From NCBI GenBank assembly GCA_028023455.1, contig JAQFVV010000502.1, positions 126,001 to 190,000 of the forward strand: 64,000 nucleotides of DNA, in the 5' to 3' direction. Position 1 is the first letter of the stretch. Each line of letters starts with the position of its first letter. Shown here piece by piece: positions 36,886 through 48,950 of this stretch. A model generated the notes under the pieces. That model had not been told where the DNA came from. It searched no databases and saw only the letters and a program-made list of their open reading frames with translations. A program made the position numbers and the translations under genes. This DNA is from Epiperipatus broadwayi (Eukaryota > Onychophora > Udeonychophora > Euonychophora > Peripatidae).

Positions 36886-37708
36886 TTAATATATCAAAAT
36901 TTATAATAGGAGTATTCTGCCATGCTGAAGAAAAAAATTGAAGTTATAAATATCTAACTATTTTTTGTTGTTCTAAAAATTAAATAATACAATTATGTAA
37001 AATTTATCATTACTTTAACTTTAATTTATAAAAGACATCCTAATTATTAAGCCAAATTGTTAAAGTATAATATATATATATATTTGAAATTATCTATAAT
37101 TACTTCCCTCAGAAATTAATAAACAGAAAAAAATTATTGGACTGCAATTTGATTAAATTCTAATTTTAATCACTAGAAAATAACCAGGATAAAATGATGA
37201 ATTAGTTTCATCGCATCAATAAATGTAATTAATTGATAATAAAGTTGTTAACCTATATAAATTTTGGCATAAAGATCTATACATAAAAGTAAATATATAT
37301 ATATATATATATACAGTATATTGAAGCTGTAAATATTATCTTATCTATTTATGCTTCACCTAATACAATATTAGCAGCACTAGCATGGGTTTGAACCCAG
37401 TTTTATATATGTTAATTGGCACCCACCTCACTAGAGTTAGTAGTATATGTATAAGTTATCATCAATCGGTAATTGTAAATTTATTTTATTATTAAAACCT
37501 TATTAAATGTAAGTGCTAAAAGCTGTCGTATTTTCAAATTTCTTATTTTTAGAATATAATAAATTCCTCTAATTTTTGTGAATAAGGTTCTTTTTTTTTT
37601 ATTACAAAACTCAATCCCAATTAAATAAGCTTTGTTAATATGATGATTTGTGAAATTTAATCAGTTTTGTAATATTTTATATTTTGTTTTAATGCTTTCT
37701 TTAATTAG
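36886..37708. other. AT-rich sequence, nothing recognised
   Basis: TA runs at 37069-37082 and 37291-37312. No gene supported. Confidence 0.4.
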
Positions 37709-37821
37709 CAAATGAACCCTTGGGGCATGTTAAATGTTGGCAGATTTCTTATTCTGAGGAAAAACGACCAATAGAAGAGGGCACTAGAAAAATTCAGACC
37801 ACAGAGGGGAATCATGAGTGA
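37709..37821 (+). CDS. Weak candidate terminal exon
   Basis: A good acceptor (AATGCTTTCTTTAATTAG) precedes 37 open codons ending in TGA at 37819: NEPLGHVKCWQISYSEEKRP followed by IEEGTRKIQTTEGNHE. Base composition is more balanced than the flanks. No partner exon is known, so it may be an exon of a plus-strand gene or a pseudogene piece. Another coding-like stretch lies at 38061-38150, just before a donor-like GTAAAA. Confidence 0.3.
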
Positions 37822-38235
37822 ACATCATGTATATTGATTCTGGATAATGCAGAGCTGGATCATATAAATAGCTAGATTTTGGCTATCAAAATTAATTAGA
37901 ATCTTGTTTTCAGAGTTATCAGACTTCAAGCCAGTTACATTGTAACATAAATTATGTAAGGCTAAGAAGAAGAAGAAGTCATTTGCTTCTCTCAGACCTC
38001 TGCCAGCCTTATCTCACCTGCAATGCAGAATCTGAAACATCTACTCCAAAAATGTAAACCGTTCCAAGAAATGCTCTCCTGAATGAAGATCTGCTGCTTT
38101 ACCAATGCCTGTTTCCAACTCAAGTTCATTTACATGCCTTCAATCCCAAGGTAAAATACCTAAATTGTACCAACCATCGCTTGTTTAACCACACCTATAA
38201 TCTTATGTATATATGTTAAATTGTATAATAGTAAT
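37822..38235 (+). other. Coding-like patch of unknown origin
   Basis: The part at 37980-38155 is less AT-rich. One frame reads QTSASLISPAMQNLKHLLQK and another LLNEDLLLYQCLFPTQVHLH, as if one reading frame had shifted near 38085. It ends next to GTAAAATACC. The block ATGAAGATCTGCTGC recurs at 3252-3266, near another coding-like segment, which suggests a shared old element. Confidence 0.25.
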
Positions 38236-38330
38236 AGTAACAAGTCAGATGTCACATGACTTATATATAGCTTGCACTTATAAATATGTAAAATTAAGAG
38301 CGTGCTAATAGCTCTAAACAAGCTTTTTTT
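38236..38330. repeat. Remnant of foldback family C
   Basis: AACAAGTCAGATGTCACATGA, TATATATAGCTTGCACTTAT and GCTCTAAACAAGCTT follow the order of the family C terminus at 8385-8475. Confidence 0.5.
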
Positions 38331-38520
38331 TTTTTTATTTATGATAATTGCACTCTCTAAATTTTATGTTAAACAAACATTTATCTAATTGTGTATGGTC
38401 TCCAATGACCTATTTATTTAATTCAGAAGTGTATAAATGTAAATGAAATCATTATCAGATATTTAACCTCAATTGCATAGACATCCAGAGCTTAAGTTGT
38501 TTTATATATATTGTAACCTA

Positions 38521-38533
38521 ATAAATTTATTAA

Positions 38534-38571
<38 letters not shown>

Positions 38572-38587
38572 CACTTAATAAATTTAT
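38521..38587. repeat. TA run flanked by a perfect 18-bp inverted repeat
   Basis: ATAAATTTATTAAGTGAT at 38521-38538 and its exact complement at 38570-38587 enclose a TA microsatellite. Confidence 0.9.
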
Positions 38588-39035
38588 TCTAGATCATTTA
38601 TCTATATTCTTGTATTTAAAATTTATTACTCGAATCTGTATTTGCTATTTCATGAGACATAATTCTTTATGTGGATCAAATGTTTAGATTCAAATCCCTT
38701 TCTTAATGTTGCTTTGAAAATTATTATGACTTGAATCATTAATCATTATCAAACAACTGTTTGTAGCATTCGTGAATGGTTTGAGTTTATAGGGGTTATT
38801 AATTACACAATTAAATATATATCTTGTTTCAAATCTTTTTCCTCTCCCTGTTCTATTGCTGGGCCTGGAAAAATGGAAAAGCTTATTAGTATCATCAAAA
38901 GTGTTGTTCATATAGTCATAGGCTCTGGAGCATATTTAGTGTTATTCCTGACTTATGTATCTTGCACATACTAGATGGATATACATTAGCTTGGATTCTA
39001 GGTCTTGTTGAATGAACACATAGTTTTGACTGGTG

Positions 39036-39037
<2 letters not shown>

Positions 39038-39115
<78 letters not shown>
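39038..39115. repeat. TA microsatellite
   Basis: An uninterrupted AT run of about 78 bp. The minus-strand I-Y frame is an artefact. Confidence 0.97.
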
Positions 39116-39118
<3 letters not shown>

Positions 39119-41000
39119 GACCATCTGAATGGGCACAAGGGTTTAAGATACTTTGTGTCTTAAATAAATAGTTATATTATATTATATAAAAAAAAAGAAA
39201 TAGCCTTAGAATTTTAAAATTTTTTTTCTGGAGGTTGTTTAAAGCTTGGATACAGATTCCTTATGCAGTTTATTGACCACTTGATAGATATTCATTATTA
39301 CTAGTGTGGTTAATGAGGTATTTGATGTAGGGAAGAAGGGTTGTTTATTAATGGAATTAATACGTTTTATCAGAAAGATGCAAAGTTATCTTATATTAGT
39401 CTAGTATTGGTTGAACTGTTTCAAAATCCTTTATTCATTGATACTTATCTTTTTGTCAACAATTAATAGCCATTTCAATTATATTTAGTTAAGATAGTTC
39501 AATATTTAGGTTGTAGTACATGTGTATGCATGTATGACTCTGCATCATTTTCATTTCATTTTCATCTTTAATAACAGCAAATAATAGTACATTCACAATA
39601 AAAACATTTAAATTACAGTAGTTATCTTAAATAATTAACAAATATATATTTCTTTCTAATGATTAATAGATAGTTAAATCAATGGATTATTTTACAAATT
39701 AAATAAATTATTAATCATTTTTATTTGATAGTTAATTAATATTCATTTTTCTTTCAAGTTTGTAAAAGCTATTTATTTTATTAGTATTTTTTTTGTCCTG
39801 ATTTGATTCTAAAAATCAAAATGATTTTTTTTTGTAAAGATTTTTTTTGCATATGTAATTAGCTTAGCTAGAGAGACGCATGGGAGTAACCCTGTGAAAG
39901 AAAATGAACTTTGCTTGAGAGAGCTATTTAACAAAGATCTCCAGTGGAAAATTGTCTTTATGTAATGTAACTGTAACCAGTAAACAGTGGCAAATTTATT
40001 GTGGAAATTAAAGCCAGTTGTTGAAGTCAAATTGATTTTAAAAAGCACTTTGGAGTAAAACTTTGAAAGGATCCCAAGAAATTTATTATGGGACAAGTTA
40101 ATTTCAGAATGCAGTTTTAAATTTTAAAAAAGGTACTCCGTTAACTTCATTTTCCTTAATTTAAACATTTTGAGTTTAACCTGTTCATGACTATTGCTCT
40201 TTTAAAAATGTATGTTAATAACATCCAGTCTACATTACTTCACTTAATTATCATTTGAAATAGGAATAAATTGCATGAATATTATTGTTGTATCATTAAC
40301 CAACGTGTGTTCTTTAATATATCTGGAAAATGCATGCAGAACTATTTTACAGAATATATTTTAATTCTTCACTATTTTCCGTGCTATGTTTTTGTGAGGA
40401 TTAAACATAAAATTAAGGACATGCATATTTTAATAAATCATGCCATGTTTAAATTCATCATAAAGAGCTAGCAGTATTTATTTAACTGATATTTCTGGAA
40501 ATGAAGGAAATAAAATGTAAGCTACTTTAAATTAAGTATCTGTTTAAATCGAATAGAAGGATAAAAATGCGGGTAATTTTTGTTCTCTTCGATAAAGATG
40601 GAAAATAAAACAAAGTATTATTAAATGCTATTCAATAAACTACTAAAAATAATTAAGTATTCAATTTAGAACTACAATGGAATAAGTGAGATAATTCCTG
40701 TCCAACAGTAGTTAAGAATTTATTATATTCTCGTCATAATAGAAGATAAATTGATTGCTTATGTATGATACAGTAACTTAAATAACTTTGTTATGAACAT
40801 TGAAGATGCTGAGTCATATTTAAGCATGACTATATTTGTTTGGTTATCCTATAGCAGTTTATTTTAGTTTAAAATTCAGTTTGGAATATGTCCCATATTG
40901 TTTTATAAACCTGGAATTGAGCTTTGCAAGTGAACTTTTATTTTAAGTTACAAAACTAATAACTTTTGTGTTTTTTTTTTATTTTTTTTTATTGCTGGTC
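39116..41000. other. AT-rich sequence, nothing firmly recognised
   Basis: The part at 39855-40090 is slightly GC-richer, with a minus-strand frame of 95 codons and a plus-strand frame containing ELCLRELFNKDLQWKIVFM. Neither has a convincing splice context or a recognised domain. Confidence 0.3.
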
Positions 41001-41007
41001 ATAATTA

Positions 41008-41127
41008 ATGTATATGATAGGTAGAGAGGCTTATTTATTATTATGTTCATTTATAATCTGTGTTATTTTGATCTTTGAGACCGTCTCTGAAGCGTATCTG
41101 AATGAGGAGTACGCTGGTAAAAATTGA
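41008..41127 (+). CDS. Short signal-peptide ORF or first coding exon
   Basis: Thirty-nine codons from ATG (a second ATG two codons on) to TGA. MYMIGREAYLLLCSFIICVI then LIFETVSEAYLNEEYAGKN has a hydrophobic core of about 15 residues followed by a plausible cleavage point after VSEA. A donor-like GCTG/GTAAAA at 41116/41117 sits just before the stop, so this may be the first coding exon of a longer secreted protein. Read to the stop, it is a small secreted peptide whose AGK could serve as an amidation site. No homology is recognised. Confidence 0.35.
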   Translation: MYMIGREAYLLLCSFIICVILIFETVSEAYLNEEYAGKN

Positions 41128-43500
41128 TTGTATTCAAATAAGTTTTATTGTTCTTTTACGAAGGTAAAAGAAACAAGTATTTTTTTAATATATTATTAGA
41201 GAGGTTTATATTTATTTTGCATACTTTATTATCTCAGAGTGAGAATATTTGTTTTTTTTTTAATCAATGAACGTATAATAGAAATAGTTTGTTAGATATG
41301 AAAGAAAGTTCGTTCGTAATAATTATAAATATTAAATTTTAAAAGTAACCTAAAGTTTATTCAGAATTAAAAGTTATACCTTAATGCAATATTTAATTAT
41401 CATATTACCTGCTTAGTGTGTAATTTAGAGTTAATATTATATATAATTTTATTCGCGTGTGTGTGTTTGTTTTGCACAATTATGATATTTGTTTGATAAA
41501 GTTCAGTTTGTGAATAAATTTATGCATAAATTTCGTACACTGTCGTATTCTACTGAGTTGAACGGATTGGTATATTATCTGTATGTATTTATCTGCCAGC
41601 GTGTATTTATAATGTTCGATATTTGGAAAAGCTATGAGAATAGAAAGAAATCTGATTGCATTATAATGTCTGTAGGGATAAAAGATCTTGCTTATTTAGT
41701 ATATTTTAATAATTTTCCATGAGTAGAGCCTAGTTTATTTTATATGCGTATGATTAATGATATTTTTTTGAAGTGATGTTTTTAGGACCCTGGTGATGAG
41801 AAAATAAGTCTCCACCAATAGTGTATTTAGAAGTAGATGAGTTATTGTTGAAATATGATTAAATGATGTTTAGGAAGTTATGTGATGTTTTTTTTTAGAT
41901 TCTTGGTAATGAGGAATTGTAAAAGTGTTCAGTAAGAGTTATCTGCTCCTCATCTAGATTTTCCTTATAATGTATAGTATGTAAAATCATGAAAATATAG
42001 CTTTGTGTTAATTAATATGTGGCTAGATAAATTGTTAGATTAATTGTTGATGTAATATTAGTGTATTATTTTATTGATGAACTACGACATTGTTCGAAAT
42101 GAAATAATTGTATGATATTTTCTTAATGAATGGAGAGTTTATAGTAAAGATTGTTTTATATTATTGCTGCTTGAACGTGTACACACATGCGTAATATAAA
42201 TAATATTGCGTATATAAAGTATAGAGATATTGAAATTAAAAATGAGGAATAAATGTTTTTTGAAATACATTACATTCATTTAAATAGAAATATAAAATTA
42301 TTGAGATTAAAACGGGAAATAAATATTTTAAAATACAGTGTACTTATTTAAATAAAGGTTATAAATCATCAAATCATCAGAATAAACATGATTTTGTTGC
42401 TATAAATGAAAGGTATACATAATTGAAAGTGATTATTAGTCAATTAGAGAAAGTTGCTTTGCTGAAAGCCAAATATAAGTAATTTGATTTATTTTGTTAA
42501 TCAAGAGTAATATCCTCTCAAAAGTATTTTTTTGTGCTAATAATATAACATGTTACTTATTTATTGTCATATAGATGAAACATGTAGGCAAAGTATGTGT
42601 TCGAAGTCAGGATATTTAAGTTTTGTTATTAATTTGCTTTGATAGTAGGGATAATCCCAAACTGATGCTAAAAATTTATTTGATAATTTAAAAATCTGTA
42701 AGACAAATAGTCCATTTGTCAATATTATGTTAAACCAAGTTTATTTTATTGTAATAAATGATTTGTTTTAGTTATTTAAAATCTTAAAACTGTGTCTGGA
42801 GTTATTCTTGTGTACATTCGTGTTTTCCATTTCCACATCTCCACATTTCATAAATCTATTACAAAATAGATATATTATTTTAGAGTTATAATATTAAATT
42901 TGCTAGTGTCTGACAATATTGTTTTGCTTAATCCAAACATAATAAAGAACATTTGTCACTTGATAAACGTATTAGAAAGGTTGCCAAGTCATTATATTTG
43001 TTAGATGATGATATGAGATTAAAATACCCTATCTCTGTCATTATCTTATTATTGAAACACAGTAAAATATTTTAGTCAATTTATTTCATTACATTTTTAT
43101 CACACTTTAGAATTATAATTTATGGGCCAATGTATTTTATTTAATTCAACTGTGCTTGTTAAATTTCCCTGAGATCTTATTGTTTATTTCTTGATTGGCA
43201 TTAAAGTAGATGTTTAAGAATATAATTACAGCAATCTGATATGTGTTATACTTGGATGAAGGAACAAATTAAGTTTAAAGTATATTTTAATAGACTGTAC
43301 CAAATAAACATTATGATTCTTTATCATACAATTAATTAACAAAGGAATTTTCATTATATTAAATGTTTTATAATATTTCTTCTTTTATTCATTTATTATC
43401 ATATATCTTATGAATTGCCTATAGCCTCCCATTGAGCTGAGCTGAACATAAACTTAAATATGGAGTCTCAGTAATAATTTTGTATTATATATTTTGTTAT
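41128..43500. other. AT-rich sequence, nothing recognised
   Basis: A plus-strand frame at 41489-41722 (77 codons) has a roughly protein-like composition but no motif or splice context. The rest is anonymous. Confidence 0.35.
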
Positions 43501-43590
43501 ATTGTTCTATTCATTAATAGAACTGGCGCTTGGGCATTTCGTTCATAGAATGTATATGAGCGGGGTTGGTAGTGTAGGTTATAATATACA

Positions 43591-43613
43591 TATATATATA
43601 TATATATACCCCC

Positions 43614-43698
<85 letters not shown>
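43591..43698. repeat. TA microsatellite with CCCCCC interruption
   Basis: Two TA runs are separated by a short C-rich break (about 43609-43617). The plus-strand I-Y frame is an artefact. Confidence 0.95.
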
Positions 43699-43700
<2 letters not shown>

Positions 43701-43984
43701 AGTCTGAACACCTTACAAAGATAGTTTACTAGTTATATTCTTAAAGAATCATTTAAATGAACTTGTAAATAAGGCACACTTTTTATTATATCAATGCAAA
43801 CCTATTTTATTAGATAAAAATGATCAACTTTTGATCTTCAGTTTGCTATATAGTAATAGATCATTTTTGATCTGAATAGATTACAAATTGATATAAGAAA
43901 AGGTAGGCATTATTTACAGGTTCATTTAAATGATTTTTTAAAAATCTATTTTGTGCATTATTTTAATAACATATTGAGTCATGT

Positions 43985-44289
43985 TAACATGATCACCATT
44001 CTTTATGCTTACACAACTAGATACACAGAGGCAAAACTCTCCATACAGTAGCACCACTCAGTACAAGCCAGTGTAATCAATGGATGCAGAAAGGTTTGTG
44101 CATAAAATCCCTATCTAGTGCCTACTCATTCAATATTCCCAAACTGCATTTTAGCATTGGATGCTAAGATCTAAGTGCAGTGCTCTCAGATACAGGGCTC
44201 CTCACTGATGAAAGCCACAAGCTAGAAACTAGTCGGACGATATTGGATGAGTAGGCACTAGCACTGTTACATGGAGAGTTTTGCTTCTG
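43985..44289. mobile_element. Foldback family A, well preserved copy
   Basis: An outer arm (CATGATCACCATTCTTTATG) precedes the terminus CACAGAGGCAAAACTCTCC. The right terminus is GGAGAGTTTTGCTTCTGTG, its near-perfect complement. Inner arms AAATCCCTATCTAGTGCC / GTAGGCACTAG also match. No coding capacity. Confidence 0.75.
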
Positions 44290-44336
44290 TGTATTTAGTC
44301 ATGATTTTTAGCAATATATATATATGTATATATTGT

Positions 44337-44800
44337 AATGGTATGGTGTGATATACCCGGATGTTCTGGCCTACAGATACATTTGAACACACACAGATCA
44401 ACTCTAACAATCAGCTAGTTCTTCCATAATATACACCAACTTACTTCCAATCTAAAAGTGCTGGTGCACTTGTCTGCCATATCCCAAATTTTATAGTGCC
44501 CCATGGAACAAACCGGTCCATCCACATATATAGGTGAAAGAGAGCAAGCTTGCATCTAACTACTGTCAGACCTAGGGTCTTCATGTAGGATGCTAGAGAT
44601 AAAACGATGAAACACCTGACTCATGATTACATCCATTTTCAATAAATCAGCCTAAGCATAATCCATCAAATCTACATGCAATCCAAATCAATTTATCTCA
44701 CATCTCACTACTCTTTTCCAAAACCGTTGCCTCAGATATTCGAACTAAGGAAGAATTCGCATTCGACTCTCTTAACAGGTATGTATCTATGCATACTCTT
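44337..44800. other. Unassigned block of more even composition
   Basis: About 460 bp is visibly less AT-rich than its surroundings, begins TGTAATGGTATGGTG and has no open frame. A solo LTR or an old DNA element is possible. On the minus strand, part of it (44460-44520) is open and precedes a GTAAGT, but there is no supporting domain. Confidence 0.3.
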
Positions 44801-47800
44801 AATCAATGACTAAAATAATATATCCTATCTATTAAACAAAATATAACCCATATTTAATGTTCTCTCCCATGCTTATTAAGCAATAATGTGGATGTGTGCA
44901 TGTGTAAAACATAGGTTATAAGATGTAAGTGTTTAATTGAATATAAATGCTGGATCAACAAAACTACAGAGATCTTGTTAATCTATAAAACTTTATAATA
45001 TTTATTTACAAACAAAAATAGGATATATTTAAACATAAATTCTTAAACAATTTAGAAAAGCAAAGAAAATTTATATATAGAAAAATATTTAAAAAATCTC
45101 AATAAAGAAAAAAATATATATAAAAAAATGATGCCAATATATTACTTGGATATCTCTATGGATTTACAATTTCTATGTCTATTATGATAATAATAAAAAA
45201 TGATTAGTTCACAATGAGACTGCCAACTCTAAGTAAATTTAACTGCAGCCTCAGATATAATAATCGTGAAAAAATATAATGATAACACAACACAGAATAT
45301 GATAGAACATAAGATAAAGAATACTGTTTAAAAGAAAAATGTTAGTCATTTATTCAATTTATCTTAAGAAATATTAGTAACATATATATAATTAGTCGTG
45401 TCGTGTGATATATATTTTATATCAGGGGCTTTTAAAAAAAATAATAATAATAATAAAAAAATATCTTACCGTAAAATAGTCTAGTAAAGCACTTAATTGT
45501 TTGTGCATATTTCTATCTCACATCTGTCAGTAGAAAGCAAATCTAAATTTTATTAAAAAAAAAAATAAACTTTTCAACCTATCCCCCCTTACTCTCTTGA
45601 TATTTTCCCATATTGTATTGTTCCCTCTACATATAATTAGCAATCGCTTTTTCCAAATATAAGATGAGATAAAAATTAAACAAAAAAATACAAATTGACA
45701 AAAAAAAAAAAAATAAAACATAATTTACAATTTTCCTTTATGCAAAGTCCTTACGGATGATGTATTTTGTTAAATAGATGTTGGTAGAACTACCCTTTGA
45801 TTTACAGAGCATCCTGAAGTATCTCAGTGGGCAGTCTGTGTGTAGTTAGGTGTTATTCATCCCATAGATTTTTATCCAGTGTAAATGTCAATTCCTCAGG
45901 CAAACAGACTGTAGACAGTCACATCTTGATATTTTATATGGTCATAGTCGATAGGAACAATGCCTCAACCCCTGACACAATATGCTCTTTAGCCAAAATA
46001 TTTCATGCTTGAACTATATATATATATACAACTTTACATAAATTCATAGTCTAATAAAATATTTTTATAGAGAATCAAACTTAACTGTTTTAATTTCTTT
46101 TTTTTTTTAGTTCCTTTTAAACAAACATCGGGTTATGTTTTCTTTTTTTAAAAAAATTTGAATTAATAATGATTTCCACTTCTTTATCGAATAAATCAGA
46201 TTAATGGTCCATCCATTTCTTTTCCTTTTATTCAAATGTCGAATTAATTAAGAAAAATTGTCTATTTTGTAGAACAATATAAAAATATAATCCTCCTGAT
46301 CTAACTAGCTTGACCGATCTTTTTTTTCCAACCAAAAGAAAGCAGACGATTTCTTAATTGTTTCATTTTTATCTTGGCGCTATTTCTATTATTTGAAAAC
46401 AAGCGTTTCAGCTTTTAAAATATTATTTTACGTTGATTCATTAAAAAAATAATACAACACATTCTAAAATAAATTTATAATATTTTTATCTCACTGTATA
46501 TTCAAAATATTGATTCACTCTCTACTGTTATAATTATTGTTTTTCCCTTTTTTTTTTTATTTAAGTCATTGTCAACCCAATTAACACAACACAAACAATC
46601 AACACATATATATATATATAACTATGTACATTTTTTCTATTAAGATTGGCATTTTCTTAGCAACAAAATTGTATTACTAATATATATATATGTAGGCTTT
46701 TTTTTTTTTACGATCAATTATCCATCATTAATAACTACTTAGTAAGTTGTTATTACACTGCTTAGAAAATATTAAAAATATAAAAACATTAATCTTTTTC
46801 AAAAGTGTTTAAGCAAAAACCTTTTGTTTTTATTTCTACTTGCTAAATAAAAAAAAACAATCTTCCCTTATTTCAGTTTGCTTAGGTAGGTTGTTGGATA
46901 GCGATTTTTAGCTACCTGCACAATATATATATATAGTTTTTTATTAAAATCATTAGAAAATATATATATATATCTGGGTATGTGTTTTATCTTATATATA
47001 ATATTATCTTTCTGCCAGTTTTTCTCTCTTGCTTTTTCTTTTACAATGGGTGTCTAATTATGATAATACACCTTTGTTTAGAAAATGGGATGGATGAAAA
47101 AAAATCAAATCACGAGATTATGCATCTGTTAGAAAAAAAATCACTTTATTTTCAAATTAGAATAATAATTAAAAAATCAAGTCATATATAACGTGACATA
47201 TATAACTGACATGAGCCATAAGCTCAAAACCAGTTGGTCTGGAGATGAGTGTGTTCTGGATACAGATTTTAAATATTTTCTCATACCGCATCTATTAATT
47301 AAAAACTTGTTTGAGCTATTGGTACGCTCTCTGTATTGCAAATTAGAATAAAAATGTTGAATTAGATGGATTATTACTTATTAAATTACTTATAAAAATG
47401 GTAGGAGGAGATCTCTAAGAAACTATCAAGAAGAAGTTATCATCTCATCTTTATAAATTAATGGTGTCTTGACATTGCTACTTGGAGCTACATTAAATTG
47501 AAGTAAGCAGTAAAATAATGTAGATAATGGAGTGCTGTTATTAGAAATTTTTGAACAATTTCTGAACTGAAAAATTAACAATTTCATTTACATGAAAATT
47601 TAAAAGTAAATATTAAACACAAATATTGAATAGTTACACTGATGGCATCTTCCTTATATGATTTAATATGAAACAATTTGATAGAATATATTCTCAACAA
47701 TTCTTACATCAATATGAAATTCATCGTCTATTATTCTACTTTTTTTTTAAATATACTATCTTACTGCAATAATATTCTCTCTATAAATCTTTGCATGAAT

Positions 47801-48284
47801 TCAACTGATAAACAGACACTATTAGATGGCATTTCCTATAATCTACAATTTAAGATAGCTGCTCTAACCATAAAGATTATATTTTACACACTAACACATT
47901 CTTAAATATTTATCTATAAAAAAATTCAAATTAATTTTTTTGAATGTATAAAAAATGAAAAATATATTGTCTTCACCAACAATAATATATAAACAAAAAT
48001 CCATTAGCTATAGAGAAAAAAACATCTGCATTGATAATTATTTTTAATAATAGATTTTCAAATCTTAATAAACAAAAAAAAATAATATCTTACAATCCTG
48101 ATAAAACAAACACAGCTCTTTGCTGTCATCTATAATTAAGCTTGAATAATCAGTAAGTACCTGAAAGTAATGCATTAAAATCTCCATCAACAGAAACTGT
48201 TTTGGGGTGGGGATTTAAATGACTCTATATGGAAATCATTGATTACTAGATCTTCCCATAGATGGCTCTAGAGTCGATCTTTTT
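44801..48284. other. AT-rich sequence, nothing recognised
   Basis: Contains poly-A/T runs and short TA tracts (46610, 46680, 46925). A 54-bp segment at 45472-45525 (minus) has good splice signals but stops in every frame. No gene could be supported. Confidence 0.35.
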
Positions 48285-48950
48285 GTTGGATATGTTTAGC
48301 AAATCTGGGAATGTATGAAGCTTTAGTGAGTGTTATTAAGAAATTATATGAAAATAATTAAAATACATATCAATTAGGGGATATAGAATCAGTTAAAGTT
48401 AAAAATGGGGTGGGACTGAGGCAAGGATGCCCTATGTCATCTATTTTGTTTGTGTTGTATTTGAGTGAAATGGAGAGAGCAATAGAAAGTCTAGGAAGAG
48501 GGATAGAGATACCGTTAACAGGTGGCAAGAGAGTATATACATTGTCGGGTCTTTTTTTTTGCAGATGATATTTTTTTGTGTGCAGAAAGAAGAGAAGATA
48601 TGGAAGTTATGCTGAGGACATGCACAAGGGTGGGTAAATATATGGGGATTAAATTTAGTGAAGAAAAATCAAATATAATGATGGTGAATACTGGGGAAAG
48701 AGAAGACAAAGATTTCTTATTGGGGATATAAAGTTAAGTGTGGTGAACAGATATAGTTATTTGGGAATCATCTTGAGTAATAAGAAAAATTGCTTGGATG
48801 AATGGGAGAAAAAAAGTGATAAATGAAGCAAAGAAAAGAAAGAGATTGATAAAGAAATTAACAGTGTTTTCATGTAATAAATATGATGTAGCTAGAATTG
48901 TATGGAAGGGAGTGGCAGAAGCAGGGTTAACATACGGTAATAATACATTC
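48285..48950 (+). pseudogene. CR1-type LINE ORF2, reverse transcriptase part (interrupted)
   Basis: The RT middle is readable across two frames: VKNGVGLRQGCPMSSILFVL (about 48400), then FFADDIFLCAERRED (about 48556) with the catalytic Asp pair, then GIKFSEEKSNIMMV and KKLTVFSCNKYDVARIVWKG. A frameshift lies in the T-run at 48550. The sequence stops at LTYGN (about 48938), where a complete RTE in opposite orientation is inserted; the CR1 reading resumes at 51999. It is a different copy from that at 28359-30600. Confidence 0.85.

Noticed and set aside
43502-43732. Frames of alternating I and Y (also 31642-31998 and 38942-39136)
   Set aside because: Products of TA microsatellites.
45472-45525. 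54-bp segment between a good acceptor and donor on the minus strand
   Set aside because: Stops occur in all three frames, and splice-like signals are frequent by chance in such AT-rich DNA.
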